Assembly: GCA_018402445.1 (NCBI GenBank)
Contig: JAGYIT010000006.1
Location: forward strand, 310,001-374,000
Length of the DNA stretch: 64,000 nucleotides
Direction: 5' to 3'
Source of the DNA: Akkermansiaceae bacterium
GTDB taxonomy: Bacteria; Verrucomicrobiota; Verrucomicrobiia; Verrucomicrobiales; Akkermansiaceae
Shown: positions 8,390 through 17,990 of the stretch, in pieces
How positions within the stretch are numbered: the first letter of the stretch is position 1
Layout of the letters: every line of letters begins with the position of its first letter
The notes under the pieces: model-generated
Seen by the model: the letters and a program-made list of their open reading frames with translations, nothing else
Databases searched by the model: none
Told to the model about the DNA's origin: nothing
Made by a program: the position numbers and the translations under genes

Positions 8390-10264
8390 ATGTCTTTTCC
8401 CACCCAGCCATCCCTTGCCGCCACCGCGCTCGCCCTGCTGGTGGCGACGGTGGGCGCGGCTCCGCCTTTCGTCCCGCCTACCGAGGCGAATCCCCCTTTC
8501 CGCCGCGACAAGCTGCCCATCGACACGGATTCCATGTCCTCGCTTTCACGCGATCTGGAGCAGTTTTCACAGGGAGCCAACCTCGATGACGCCCCGCAGC
8601 GCCGCGCCGCTGCGCAGGCGCTCGCCCTCGCCCTCGCGCTGGATCCGGCGAACACCTCCGCCCGGAGCACCCTTACCGCCGTCGCGGACGGTGAAACCCG
8701 CGCCGGGGATTCCGAGAAACTCACCCGTGCAAAAGCCCGTATCTGGCAGTTCCACGGCTGGCTCGCCACGCCGGAGGCCGGCGCCGACGGACAACTCCTC
8801 GCCGACCTCATCGGCGACGCCGCCGCCACGCTCGATCGCGACCACCCTTCGGCGGAGGCCTTGCGCGATTCCGGCGAACGCGGCAAATGGGCCGGCTGGG
8901 TCGCGCCGCTACCCGCGTTCGAGGAAAGCAAGCCCGTCCGCACGGAACTGCCTCCGGAAGTGCGCCGCGACCCTCCCAAGCCCGAGCCATCCGCAACACA
9001 ACCCGCCCGGATCGCACTCAGCGAGGCCTCGGTCAAAACCGTTCTCTACGCCTACGACAAGGAAAAGGACGCCAACGGCTTCGGCCGCACCGTCGCCCGC
9101 ATGGCAGCCCGGGTGGAGGAGCGGGTGGAGGAGCGGGTGGAGGACGAAGGCGAGGGTAAGGTTTGGCGGCGGCCCAACGGCCTATGGCTCGACATACCCT
9201 GCCGGGAGGGATACGAAAGAGATGTCCGGGATTTCATCTCAGCTCCCATTCTCCGCGCCCTCGAAGCCTCCGAATTACCGCTACCGAAAGACGGCCGGAT
9301 CATCCTTCGCGTCGGCGATGGCGACACCTACTCCTTCCGCCGGAACACCAACGCCATCTCCGGTGTCGGCTTCCTCCTCGCTCACGCCGCCCTCACCGGA
9401 TCCGTCCCCGACGCCACGGTGATCGGGGTCATCGACTCGAAAGGCCGCTTGGCCTCCCCCGCGCATATCTGGTATTATGTGAACGCGCTCCGCGATGGCG
9501 ATGGCGGGCGGCTCGTGATCCCCGCCGACGCCGAAGAGCATTTCCTCGCCCTGCTCACCTTCGAGGAACCCGAATTCTTCCTAAAATACGAGGTCTTCAC
9601 CGCCTCAACACCCAAGGAGCTCGCCGAACTCAGCTCGAAAAGCACCGGCGAGAAACAGGCGTCCGTTTCCGCAAGGTTCGAGGAAGTCAGGGACAAGGCT
9701 CCCGCCAATTCCCTTGGCTCCTACCTCGCCAACAGCCATGTCCGCAAGCGCCTGCTGGAGATCCACGCAGAGATGCCCCAGCACCTTTCCTCCAAGATGC
9801 TCGCCCTCCAGGGCTCCCCGGAACGCCCGCCCCGCACCTTGTCCAGAAAAGTCCTTGCCTCCGTCATCTGGCAAGCCGTGGCACCCATCCATTCCTCTCT
9901 CGACGTAAGCCCCATTGAAATAAACAGAGAGAGGATCGCGGCCATGGAAAAAGCCCATGAGGAAGCCCGCGGCGCCATGGATCGCCTTGACCGCCTCGCC
10001 GAGCGGGGCGACGCGGAGCTGATCATCCGCGCCAAATCCGCGGCCGCAGATCTCCGCGGCCTAACCCGCGCCCTCAACGGCCGCAGCGCTGATTGGGACA
10101 CCCGCTTTCTTGCGGTTTCCAAATCCTTCGAGGCCGCCAAAACCTCAAGCAACAGGCTCCGCAGGGAACTCTCTGAGATCACCGGCGACCCCCTCTCCGA
10201 GAACTCCCTCGAATTCATCCGACTGCAGCGCGAGCGCTTCCGCGGCCCATTGACAAAGGATTGA
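8390..10264 (+). CDS. Secreted Lon-fold (S16-like) protein, probably not a classical protease
   Basis: From the ATG at 8390 the protein has a signal peptide (LAATALALLVATVGAAPP) and 624 residues. The N-terminal part is helical (AQALALALALDPANTSARS). A central block (about 280-430) follows the layout of the Lon proteolytic domain: SGVGFLLAHAALTGSVPD corresponds to PSAGxxxxxALxSALTG, GVIDSKGRL to GEVxLRGRV, and GGRLVIPADAEEHF to KxVIIPxxNxxDL. The serine position is kept, but the catalytic lysine region (GGLKEK in Lon) is replaced by PAHIWYYV. There is no AAA module. The C-terminus is a long helical region around MEKAHEEARGAMDRLDR. It follows the Ser/Thr kinase on the same strand. The longer start at 8252 was rejected because only 8390 gives a signal peptide. 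Confidence 0.7.
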   Translation: MSFPTQPSLAATALALLVATVGAAPPFVPPTEANPPFRRDKLPIDTDSMSSLSRDLEQFSQGANLDDAPQRRAAAQALALALALDPANTSARSTLTAVADGETRAGDSEKLTRAKARIWQFHGWLATPEAGADGQLLADLIGDAAATLDRDHPSAEALRDSGERGKWAGWVAPLPAFEESKPVRTELPPEVRRDPPKPEPSATQPARIALSEASVKTVLYAYDKEKDANGFGRTVARMAARVEERVEERVEDEGEGKVWRRPNGLWLDIPCREGYERDVRDFISAPILRALEASELPLPKDGRIILRVGDGDTYSFRRNTNAISGVGFLLAHAALTGSVPDATVIGVIDSKGRLASPAHIWYYVNALRDGDGGRLVIPADAEEHFLALLTFEEPEFFLKYEVFTASTPKELAELSSKSTGEKQASVSARFEEVRDKAPANSLGSYLANSHVRKRLLEIHAEMPQHLSSKMLALQGSPERPPRTLSRKVLASVIWQAVAPIHSSLDVSPIEINRERIAAMEKAHEEARGAMDRLDRLAERGDAELIIRAKSAAADLRGLTRALNGRSADWDTRFLAVSKSFEAAKTSSNRLRRELSEITGDPLSENSLEFIRLQRERFRGPLTKD

Positions 10265-10308
10265 TGGCTGTCTGAGGCCAGCAACCTTTGGGCTGCCGCA
10301 CGAACGGT

Positions 10309-11415
10309 TCACTCCCCGCGCAGCGCCGCATATCCCGGCTTGATGGAATTGAAAATGATGTCGATGCGTTTGTCGAAGGGGGCGAAGGCGCTTTTGATCG
10401 CGTTGAGGTTGAGTTTTTCCACATCAGCGAGGCTGAGGTCGAAAAGCTCGGCGGCGAGGATGGTTTCCTTCGTCATGGTCGTGTCGCTCATCAGGCGGTC
10501 GTCGGTGTTGAGGCAAACGCGGAAACCATTTCTGAAAAACAGGCCGAAAGGGTGCTGCGCGAGGTCGTGGCAGGCGCCGGTGTGGAGGTTCGAATAAAGG
10601 CACATTTCCAGCGGCACGCGGCGGTCGAGCACGTATTGGGCGAGGCTGCCGAGCTTCAGCGAGCCATCGGACTGGACTTCCATGTCATCGCGCAGCCGTG
10701 TCGCGTGGCCGAGGCGGTGCGCGCCGCAGTATTGCAGAGCCTGCCAGATCGATTCCACGCCGAAGGCCTCGCCCGCGTGGATCGTGATGTGGAAATTCGC
10801 CCGCTGGATCGCGTGGAAGGCATCGACGTGCTTTTTCGGGGGGAAGCCGGATTCGCCGCCTGCGAGGTCGAAGCCGACCACGCCCGCCTCGCGCCAGCGG
10901 ATCGCGAGTTCGGCGGCTTCCAGCGAGGTGTTGAGGTGCCGCAGGGCGCAGATGATGAGACCCCATTTCACCCCGAAATCCTTCTCCCCGCGCCGCAAGC
11001 CCGCGAGCGCAGCCCTCACCGCCTCGTCCTGAGTCAGGCCGCCCTCGGTGTGAAGCAGCGGCGCGAAACGAACCTCCGCATAGACCACGCCGTCCTCCTT
11101 CATGTCCTCCATGAACTCGTAGGCCACCCTTTCCAGCGCCTCCTCAGTCTGCATCACCCCGCAGGTGTGCGCGAAGCCCTCCAGATACTCCGGTAGGTTC
11201 CCGCGTTGCGCCCCGCGATGGAACCACGCCGCCAGCTCGCCCGCATCCTCCGTCGGCAAGCCCGTGTATCCGTTTTCCCGCGCCAGCTCGATTACCGTCG
11301 AGGGCCGCAGCCCGCCGTCCAGATGCTCGTGCAGCAAAACCTTCGGCAGTTTCCTGAAATCCAGCGCCGCCACCAGATCCTTGCCCTTCAAATCCGTGAG
11401 ATCCGCGTTCTTCAT
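10309..11415 (-). CDS. add: Adenosine deaminase
   Basis: This 368-residue protein is of family-typical length; it deaminates adenosine (or a related purine nucleoside) to inosine in the cytosol. The zinc and substrate motifs are present in order: LLHEHLDGGLRPST at the N-terminus, YAEVRFAPLLH, FDLAGGE, ITIHAGEAFG with the zinc histidine and catalytic glutamate, HRLGHATRL, and VCLNTDDRLMS with the zinc-binding aspartates. It is convergent with the Lon-fold gene and divergent from the radical SAM gene that starts at 11505. Confidence 0.95.
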   Translation of the reverse strand: MKNADLTDLKGKDLVAALDFRKLPKVLLHEHLDGGLRPSTVIELARENGYTGLPTEDAGELAAWFHRGAQRGNLPEYLEGFAHTCGVMQTEEALERVAYEFMEDMKEDGVVYAEVRFAPLLHTEGGLTQDEAVRAALAGLRRGEKDFGVKWGLIICALRHLNTSLEAAELAIRWREAGVVGFDLAGGESGFPPKKHVDAFHAIQRANFHITIHAGEAFGVESIWQALQYCGAHRLGHATRLRDDMEVQSDGSLKLGSLAQYVLDRRVPLEMCLYSNLHTGACHDLAQHPFGLFFRNGFRVCLNTDDRLMSDTTMTKETILAAELFDLSLADVEKLNLNAIKSAFAPFDKRIDIIFNSIKPGYAALRGE

Positions 11416-11504
11416 GCCCTTAGGGCTAGCAGAAATTCAACGCCTTGCCCTGATGTTTTTCCACTGGTCTTTAAAGCTTTCCTCGTTAGTGTTCGCCTGA
11501 ACCC

Positions 11505-12746
11505 ATGGAACTCGACTCCAAACTCGCCATCCTCGCCGACGCCGCCAAGTACGACGCCTCTTGCGCCAGCTCGGGAGCCGTCCGGGGAAACTCGCTCGAT
11601 GGCAAAGGCGTCGGCTCCACCGGCGGCGCGGGCATCTGCCACAGCTACGCGCCGGACGGGCGTTGCATCTCGCTGCTCAAGGTGCTGCTGACGAATCTCT
11701 GCATCTACGATTGCCACTACTGCATCAACCGCCGCTCCAGCAACGTCCGCCGCGCCGCATTCACCGCCGAGGAGGTGGTGAAACTCACGCTCGATTTCTA
11801 CAAGCGGAACTACATCGAGGGGCTGTTCCTCAGCTCCGGCATCATCCGCAACGCCGACCACACCATGGAAATGGTCATCGACGTCGCCCGCACCCTGCGC
11901 GAGACCCATGATTTCCGCGGCTACATCCATCTGAAAACGATCCCCGAAGCCTCGCCGGAACTCATCGAGATCGCCGCGCGCTACGCCGACCGCATCAGCA
12001 TCAACCTCGAGCTGCCCACCCAGAAATCGCTGGATGTGCTGGCCCCGAGAAAAACATCCACCGCACCCGCCACGCGATGGGCCGCATCCGCACCAAGCTC
12101 GACGAGGCGCATGAGCGCCGCAAAAACGGCGACCGCAAACTCCGCCACGCCACCGGCCAAAGTACGCAAGTCATAGTAGGCGCTGACGCTTCCACCGACG
12201 CGGATTTCCTCGCCCGCTCCGACGACCTTTACGGGAATTTCAAGATGCGTCGCGTCTATTACTCCGCCTTCAGCCCCATCCCCGAGCCGTCCAGTTACCT
12301 GCCGATCAAAGCCCCGCCCCTCGTCCGCGAGCACCGGCTTTACCAAGCGGATTGGCTGATGCGTTTCTACGGTTTCAAAACCTCGGAAATCCTCACGCCC
12401 GAGCTGCCCAACCTCGATCTTGATCTCGACCCAAAACTCGCCTGGGCGCTGCGCAACCGCCATGATTTCCCCGTCGATGTGCAAACCGCGAGCCGTGAGA
12501 TCCTGCTGCGCGTCCCCGGCCTCGGCGTGCGGAACGTGGATCGCATCCTCCACATCCGCCGCTTCGGGAAAATCCGCCTCGCCGATCTTGATTCGCCTGC
12601 GGGTCCAGTTGAAAAAGGTGCAGCCCTTCCTCATTACCGCCGATCACAACCCCTCGTCCCTTCTGTTAGACTCCGATCGCCTTCGCTCCCGTTTCCTGCC
12701 GAAACCCCAGCAACTCGACCTTTTCGCGCCGCATGAGATCCGTTGA
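11505..12746 (+). pseudogene. Putative DNA modification/repair radical SAM protein (two frameshifts)
   Basis: The protein matches the TIGR03916-type radical SAM family. It has an N-terminal ELDSKLAILADAAKYDASCA, then the 4Fe-4S/SAM cysteines CIYDCHYC (Cx3Cx2C), RISINLELPTQKSLDVLAP, a PYxSAF-like YYSAFSPIPE, and a C-terminal helix-hairpin-helix (LRVPGLGVRNVDRIL) suited to DNA binding. Two single-base errors break it. A base is missing near 12043-12051, where GCCCCGGAGAAAAAC is expected. An extra T at about 12587-12589 then restores the first frame up to the stop at 12746. Every segment is otherwise conserved. It overlaps the next gene by 14 bases. The lesion could be a real recent mutation or a consensus error. 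Confidence 0.85.
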
Positions 12747-13584
12747 TCCGGGAAAAAATTTCGACTCATGGCGAGAAGCCGCGCGGCGGATGCTTGGCGA
12801 GGCCGTGCCGCCGGAGCAAATCTTGTGGGAAGCGGAGGCGGGGTTGTTCGCGTCATCAGTGATGCGCGAGGAGTCACCGCTGAACCTCAAAGTCCCCGCC
12901 GCCTTCGTGGAAATGGCGCAAAGCGTCGCCTGCCACCGCGATCCCGTGCGCTGGGGGCTGCTTTACCGCATCCTCTGGCGCGTCACCCGGGGCGGCGAAA
13001 AGCATCTCACCGGCATCGCCACCGATCCGGATGTCGCGAAGGCGAGGTTGTTGGAAAAGGCCGTGCGCCGCGAGATCCACAAGATGCACGCCTTCGTCCG
13101 CTTCCGGCTCATCGATACCGACCCCGAAACCGACCGCGAGCGCTACGCCGCGTGGTTCGAGCCGGATCATTTCATCGTCGAGGCCGGCGCGCCCTTCTTC
13201 AAAAAGCGCTTCGCCAACATGGATTGGAGCATTTTCACCCCGAAAGCCTGCGCCCACTGGAACGGCACCCGCCTCACCTTCACCCCCGGCCTCGCCGAAA
13301 ACCCCATCGACAGCCCCGACGCCCTCGAAGCCGCCTGGCTCACCTATTACCGCAGCATTTTCAACCCCGCCCGCCTCAAGGTGAAGATGATGCAGACAGA
13401 AATGCCCAAGCGTTACTGGAAAAACCTACCCGAAGCCGAACTCATCAACGAACTCATCGAGGTGAGCCAACACCGCGTCAACAGCATGCTCGCCGAGGAA
13501 CCCCGCCCTGTGAAGCCCCGCCCGAAAAACGCCTACCTCGACAAGCTCAGGGAGATGACGGAGGAGGAAAATGCAGAAAAATAG
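12733..13584 (+). CDS. DUF4130 / TIGR03915 'probable DNA metabolism protein', no UDG domain
   Basis: This is a 283-residue protein of the SAM-linked DNA metabolism family that almost always accompanies the TIGR03916 radical SAM protein. Landmarks are DFDSW-like FDSWREAARRML near the start, KAVRREIHKMHAFVRFRL, YAAWFEPDHFIVEAGAPFF, RFANMDWSIFTP and a C-terminal YYRSIFNPARLKVKMM...MPKRYWKNLPEA. In many bacteria it is fused at its C-terminus to a uracil-DNA-glycosylase domain. Here it ends after a short tail, so only the DUF4130 part is present. The 14-base overlap with the radical SAM gene indicates co-expression. A DNA-base repair role is inferred from the family context only. Confidence 0.88.
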   Translation: MRSVDPGKNFDSWREAARRMLGEAVPPEQILWEAEAGLFASSVMREESPLNLKVPAAFVEMAQSVACHRDPVRWGLLYRILWRVTRGGEKHLTGIATDPDVAKARLLEKAVRREIHKMHAFVRFRLIDTDPETDRERYAAWFEPDHFIVEAGAPFFKKRFANMDWSIFTPKACAHWNGTRLTFTPGLAENPIDSPDALEAAWLTYYRSIFNPARLKVKMMQTEMPKRYWKNLPEAELINELIEVSQHRVNSMLAEEPRPVKPRPKNAYLDKLREMTEEENAEK

Positions 13585-13894
13585 CAGCAACCGAGGGCAG
13601 CGAGATGGACGTGACCGGGAAGATGTCTTGGTCTCTTCCATCTGTGTGAATCCGCGTCCATCCGTGGCTGGGGATTCCAGCCCCAGGCTGTTCAATGAGG
13701 CATCCTGCCTCATTGCATCACCTTCGCACAAGGGGCTGGAATCCCCCGCAACGGCCTGTGGCAAGATGCCCCAGCCACATTCCCAATCAAAAAAATCACC
13801 CGCGATGGCGCGGCGTGGCAGGATTCTCCTTGACGCAACCCGCGCCCGAGCCTAAATCCGCCGCCCGTTTCGCAACATAAACACCTTTCCCACC
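13585..13894. other. Intergenic region before rplI with a REP-like hairpin
   Basis: No gene was found. The region contains the nested inverted repeat listed at 13670-13746, preceded by a phrase (CCATCTGTGTGAATCCGCGT) of a type often seen dispersed in bacterial intergenic DNA. The last 40 bases before 13895 carry the rplI translation start region. Confidence 0.6.
13670..13746. repeat. Nested palindromic (REP-like) hairpin
   Basis: The outer arms GGGGATTCCAGCCCC (13670-13684) and GGGGCTGGAATCCCC (13732-13746) are perfect 15-base inverted copies. Inside them AATGAGGCA TCC TGCCTCATT forms a second perfect hairpin. Such nested structures are typical of REP/BIME elements, usually mobilised by REP-associated tyrosine transposases. 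Relics of such transposases occur at 36.2 and 40.8 kb. Confidence 0.7.
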
Positions 13895-14365
13895 ATGGCC
13901 AACGCACAAGTCATCCTCAAAGAAAAGATCGAAGGCCTTGGAGCCGAAGCCGATGTCGTTAAAGTCCGCGCCGGATACGCCCGCAACTATCTTGTCCCGC
14001 AAGGCAAGGCCTATGAAGCGACCAAGGCGAACCTCCGCCACGTGGAAGCCCTTAAAACCGAGCGCGCCCGCCGCGAAGCTGAGGAAATCGTCGTCGCCCA
14101 AGAGCTCGCCACCAAGATCGGCAAGCTCAAGCCATCCTTCACCCTCTCCACCGGCCAAGGCGGCAAGGCCTTCGGCTCCGTCACGAACATGGATATCCAC
14201 AAGGAGCTGGAAGCCGCTGGAATCAGCGTCGATCGCCACTCGATCCAGCTCGAGAAGCCAGTCAAGAAATCCGGCAAGACCGCCGTGGAAATCAAGCTCC
14301 ACGCCCAAGTCACCGCCACGCTCACCATCACCGTGGATGCGGGCGATGTGACCGAGGAGGACTAA
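13895..14365 (+). CDS. rplI: Ribosomal protein bL9
   Basis: This is a 156-residue large-subunit protein. The N-terminal domain reads VILKEKIEGLGAEADVVKV and GYARNYLVPQGKA, the diagnostic L9 signature. A long connecting helix and a C-terminal domain (KLKPSFTLSTGQGGKAFGSV) follow. The last residues are acidic (DVTEED). In many bacteria rplI sits behind rpsF, ssb and rpsR; here it stands alone and is followed within 35 bases by a strong terminator. Confidence 0.97.
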   Translation: MANAQVILKEKIEGLGAEADVVKVRAGYARNYLVPQGKAYEATKANLRHVEALKTERARREAEEIVVAQELATKIGKLKPSFTLSTGQGGKAFGSVTNMDIHKELEAAGISVDRHSIQLEKPVKKSGKTAVEIKLHAQVTATLTITVDAGDVTEED

Positions 14366-14398
14366 TTTTCAACTTTCAAAATTCAACTCTCTATGAAG

Positions 14399-14429
14399 AG
14401 GCCGGTTCCGATGGAACCGGCCTTTTTTT
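14399..14429 (+). terminator. Rho-independent terminator of rplI
   Basis: A perfect 11-bp stem, AGGCCGGTTCC / GGAACCGGCCT, with a 3-base loop (GAT) is followed by a run of T. It starts 33 bases after the rplI stop. Because the DUF5722 gene converges from the right (stop at 14440), the hairpin may act in both directions. Confidence 0.93.
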
Positions 14430-14439
14430 GCGGCATATC

Positions 14440-16497
14440 CTAACGGATCGGGGCGGTGTGGAGGATTTCCTGCCAGGATTGGATGCCGATGACGGGGAGA
14501 TAGGGCGCGGAGGTGTCTTTTTCCCGGGCTGTGCCGAGTGCTTGGTAGAGGTGCCAGATCGGTTTCGTGCCGTGCGGGTCGGTTTCGTCATCGGGGAAGC
14601 GGCGGAGGCCGATGCGGAGGCCGCCCTCGGAGCGGTTGTCGATCCAGTTGTGGTAGTGCCAGACCTGTATCGTTTCGAGGGGCAGGATCTTGTTCCATGC
14701 GTAGGCCATTCCGGCGGCTTGATCCGTGAGGCTTTTCGGCGAGTAGTCGGGGGAGTTGAAGCCGTTTTCGCTGAGATGGACGGGGCGGGTCTCGCCGCGG
14801 TAGCGCATTTCGGGTCGTTTCATCCAGGCGTCGAGCACCTCGATGTTGTGGGGGGTGATTTTCGGGGAGTCGAAGCGGAAGGTGGCATCGGCGTCCTCCC
14901 AGGTGCGGGGTTTGCGCAGGCTGGAAGGGTAAGGGTGGTGGGCGAGCGCCCAGGGGAAATCGCCCTCGGCGGCGGTGAAGCGGGCGAGCAGTTCCAGCAT
15001 CTTGCGGGAGCCGTAGAAGGGCGGCGGGCCGGGTTTCGCCCAGTGGTGGGTGAGGCTGATGAAGGCGCGGGCATTGGGATCGTATTGGCGGACGATGAGA
15101 TCGGTGAGGCGCATCGAGCGCTGATAAAGATCCATGAATGGCAGGGCGGGTAGCTTTCCGGCGTTTGTCCATGTCCAGCCGGCGTCCACCTCGTTGTGGA
15201 CAATCCAGTGATGAACCCGGCCATGGGGAAATCCGGGACGTGACCAGCGCTCGGCCATGAGGTTGAGGAGCGCACCGTAGGTAGTGATTCCATTTTCCGA
15301 GACGACATCCGGCATGGCGTAGGTTCCCTCGGGGGCGGCTCCGGGGTGGGCGATGGGGCTGGTCTTGCCATGGCGGGCGGGGTTGCTGACCAGCAGGATG
15401 AGGGAAACGACCGCGTCGTGTTTCGCGGCTTCCAGAAAGGTGGCGTCGAACCTCTGGAGGGTGCGGCGGTTGGCGTGGTAGGTGCGACCCTGCCAGGTGA
15501 AAGGCATGGCGTCCGGTGAGGAGGGGGCGGTGAGGAGGGAATCGACGATGAGATTCACAGTGACGGCGGTGATGCCCAGCCTTTCCAGCTCGCCAGGCAG
15601 GCGATCCGGGTGCCAGCCACCGAGGCCTTTCTTATCGCGGTGGACACCGGCGGGGAGCTGCGGGGCACGGCAGGCGACCTCGGAGGCGTAGCGGGCGTGG
15701 GAGAGAGGGATGTGGGCCGCACCTTCCTTTGCCACCACTCGCCAGCGAGAGAGCAGGCGGTCGTAGGAAAAGCCGGAGCGCTCGCGGAGGCGGGGGAGCG
15801 AAATTTCGAAAGAGCCGTCCTTGGCGGGTGTGAGTTCGGCGAGAGTTTCGAAGCGGTCGGGATCGTCGATGAGCCGATCCATGGGGATTTCCGCGAGGAA
15901 CAGTGGGCCGGGTGTTGTGGAGGCGTTGCCTTGGATGGTGATTTGCTCCGTGCCGACATCGACCGAGGAGATGGAAGCGGGGTAAGAGCGGCTGAGCTCC
16001 GCCTCAAGGACGTTTTCGGCGACGGAGCTGCGGCGGGCTTGGGCGGCGGCGGGCGGGGCGGCCTTTTCGAGGGGTTTCCAGTTTACCGAGCGGATGAGGA
16101 TTTGGCCGCCTTCGGGCAGGGAGAAATCGAGTTCGAGGGATTCCCAGTTTGCGGGCAGGCCATCGACCTTGCGGCGGTGGATCGTCCATGCCTCGCTGTG
16201 GCCGGGAGGATCGAGCTTCACCTCGCGCAGGCGTGCACCGGCGTTGCGGAGGGGGCGCAGGGTGAGTGCGGTGGGCGGGGTGGTGGTGAAGAACTCGAAT
16301 TCGAGCGAGCGGGGTTCGGAGCCGGTTGTCGGGGCGGGTTCGATCCGCAGGAGGTCGCCTTTTCGAACAATGATCTGCCCTGCGGTCTTGGTGGCCTCGG
16401 GCTGTCCGGAGGCTTGGTGGAAGATGGTGAGCTCCGCGTGAAGCGCGGGCATGGCGGCGAGGGCAAGGAGAAGCAGTCGAGATAGGGTGCGGTTCAT
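14440..16497 (-). CDS. DUF5722 glycoside-hydrolase-like protein, secreted
   Basis: This 685-residue protein has a signal peptide ([16 protein letters not shown]). Residues to about 270 form a beta-rich carbohydrate-binding-like region ([19 protein letters not shown]). The rest is a TIM-barrel typical of DUF5722, related to clan GH-A hydrolases. [15 protein letters not shown] carries a probable acid/base Asn-Glu pair and [14 protein letters not shown] a probable nucleophile glutamate; [19 protein letters not shown] is also characteristic. Its ATG overlaps the upstream sulfatase stop by 4 bases (ATGA), so it is the last gene of the sulfatase operon. It probably acts on a sulfated polysaccharide after desulfation; the linkage cut is unknown. 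Confidence 0.85.
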   Translation of the reverse strand: MNRTLSRLLLLALAAMPALHAELTIFHQASGQPEATKTAGQIIVRKGDLLRIEPAPTTGSEPRSLEFEFFTTTPPTALTLRPLRNAGARLREVKLDPPGHSEAWTIHRRKVDGLPANWESLELDFSLPEGGQILIRSVNWKPLEKAAPPAAAQARRSSVAENVLEAELSRSYPASISSVDVGTEQITIQGNASTTPGPLFLAEIPMDRLIDDPDRFETLAELTPAKDGSFEISLPRLRERSGFSYDRLLSRWRVVAKEGAAHIPLSHARYASEVACRAPQLPAGVHRDKKGLGGWHPDRLPGELERLGITAVTVNLIVDSLLTAPSSPDAMPFTWQGRTYHANRRTLQRFDATFLEAAKHDAVVSLILLVSNPARHGKTSPIAHPGAAPEGTYAMPDVVSENGITTYGALLNLMAERWSRPGFPHGRVHHWIVHNEVDAGWTWTNAGKLPALPFMDLYQRSMRLTDLIVRQYDPNARAFISLTHHWAKPGPPPFYGSRKMLELLARFTAAEGDFPWALAHHPYPSSLRKPRTWEDADATFRFDSPKITPHNIEVLDAWMKRPEMRYRGETRPVHLSENGFNSPDYSPKSLTDQAAGMAYAWNKILPLETIQVWHYHNWIDNRSEGGLRIGLRRFPDDETDPHGTKPIWHLYQALGTAREKDTSAPYLPVIGIQSWQEILHTAPIR

Positions 16498-17990
16498 TTT
16501 TTAGGGGTGGTTGGCTTGGCGTTTTTTCCCTGCTGGACTCCGATTTTTTCAGGTTGGTATTTCGCGGGATCGAACTTCGGGTTGGGCAGAGGCAGGGCGG
16601 CGTTGGTTTTTTGCAGGAAAGCCTCGATCTTCGCGTCGAGTTCGCGGACGCGTTCGGGTTGTTTTGCGGAGAGATCCGTGGTTTCGCCGGGATCCGCGGA
16701 GAGGTCGTAAAGCCGGTGGGCGTGCGCGCCGTTTTCGCCCTCGTGGAAAAGGCGGATGAGTTTCATGTCTCCGGAGCGGACGGCGATGGCGGGCGGGAGC
16801 CAATCGGGGACGGGCGGGTTGTGGGGGAAATACTGGAAGACCGCCTCGCGCTGGAGCGGCCCGCCGCGGAGGGCGGGTGTGATGTCGATGCCGTCGAATT
16901 TCTGATCGCTTGTGACGCTCAGGCCGCTGAGGAAGGTGGGGTGGAAATCCTCGCTCTGGATGATGGCGTCGCTGCGGGTGCCGGGCTGGGTGAGGCCGGG
17001 CCAGGCGATCACGCAGGGGACGCGGATGCCGCCTTCGAAAAGGGTGGCCTTGCCGCCGCGCAGGGGGCGGTTGCTGGTGGGGCGTTCGTTTCCGACCCAG
17101 TTGTACATGTTGCCGCCGTTGTCGGAGGTGAAGACGATGATCGTGTTTTCGGCGAGGCCGAGGCGGTCGAGGGTGGAGAGCAGGGTGCCGACGGCGTCGT
17201 CCATGCTTTCGATCATCGCCGCGTAGGTGGGGCAGCGCTGGGCGTCGGCGGGATCGACCGACTTCCGGTATTTTTCGATGAGTGCCGCCTTGGCGTCGAA
17301 GGGGGCGTGGACGCTGAACATCCAGTAGTTGAGGAAAAACGGGCGGTCCTTGTTTTTTTCCATCCATGTGACCGCTTCCGAGGCCATGCGATCCTCGATG
17401 TGCTGGTCGGGGACGTCGGGGTCGGGATCGAAATCCTTGTATTTCCATGGTGCGACGAAACTGCCCGCGGGGCCGGGGCCGGCGAAGTGGGGGATGTCGA
17501 TATCGAAGCCGTGCTGGAGGGGCGAGTGGGGTGCGGGGCCGAGATGCCATTTCCCGAAGTGTCCGGTGGCGTAACCGGCGGCCTTGAGGTTTTCCGCGAG
17601 GGTGGTGTGGGCGGTGTCGAGGCGGGTGACGGAAACGGGCTGCGTCGCCTTGTTGCCGGGCGGGGCGGTTTCGGTGGAGCTGGCCTTGAGGATTTTTTCC
17701 GGCAGATGGCCGTGCGGGGCGGTGAATCCGGTGCGCGCGGGGCTGAGTCCGGTGAGGATGGCGGAGCGGGTAGGCGAGCAGAGCGGGCTGGCCGAGTAGG
17801 CGTTGGTGAATGTCATGCCGCGCTCGGCGAGGCGGGCGATGTTCGGGGTGCGGTAAAATTTCGTGTGGCCGTAGAGCGAGGTGTCCGCCCAGCCGAGATC
17901 GTCGGCGAGGATGAAGACGATGTTCGGAGGGCGCTCCGCCGAGCTGGCGATGAGGGTGAGGCTGAGATAGGTGGCGAGGATGGGTTTCAT
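16494..17990 (-). CDS. Sulfatase (S1 family), canonical formylglycine motif
   Basis: This 498-residue protein has a short signal peptide ([20 protein letters not shown]) and then the metal-binding start [19 protein letters not shown]. The formylglycine motif is canonical: [14 protein letters not shown] (C-S-P-T-R). Later motifs are [17 protein letters not shown] (metal aspartate and asparagine) and [18 protein letters not shown]. It resembles arylsulfatase A / N-acetylgalactosamine-6-sulfatase-like S1 enzymes. It starts inside the stop of the upstream sulfatase (TAATG) and overlaps the DUF5722 gene by 4 bases, so the three are translationally coupled. It would act in the periplasm or outside the cell. 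No maturase (FGE or anSME) gene is present in the window. Confidence 0.93.
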   Translation of the reverse strand: MKPILATYLSLTLIASSAERPPNIVFILADDLGWADTSLYGHTKFYRTPNIARLAERGMTFTNAYSASPLCSPTRSAILTGLSPARTGFTAPHGHLPEKILKASSTETAPPGNKATQPVSVTRLDTAHTTLAENLKAAGYATGHFGKWHLGPAPHSPLQHGFDIDIPHFAGPGPAGSFVAPWKYKDFDPDPDVPDQHIEDRMASEAVTWMEKNKDRPFFLNYWMFSVHAPFDAKAALIEKYRKSVDPADAQRCPTYAAMIESMDDAVGTLLSTLDRLGLAENTIIVFTSDNGGNMYNWVGNERPTSNRPLRGGKATLFEGGIRVPCVIAWPGLTQPGTRSDAIIQSEDFHPTFLSGLSVTSDQKFDGIDITPALRGGPLQREAVFQYFPHNPPVPDWLPPAIAVRSGDMKLIRLFHEGENGAHAHRLYDLSADPGETTDLSAKQPERVRELDAKIEAFLQKTNAALPLPNPKFDPAKYQPEKIGVQQGKNAKPTTPKK

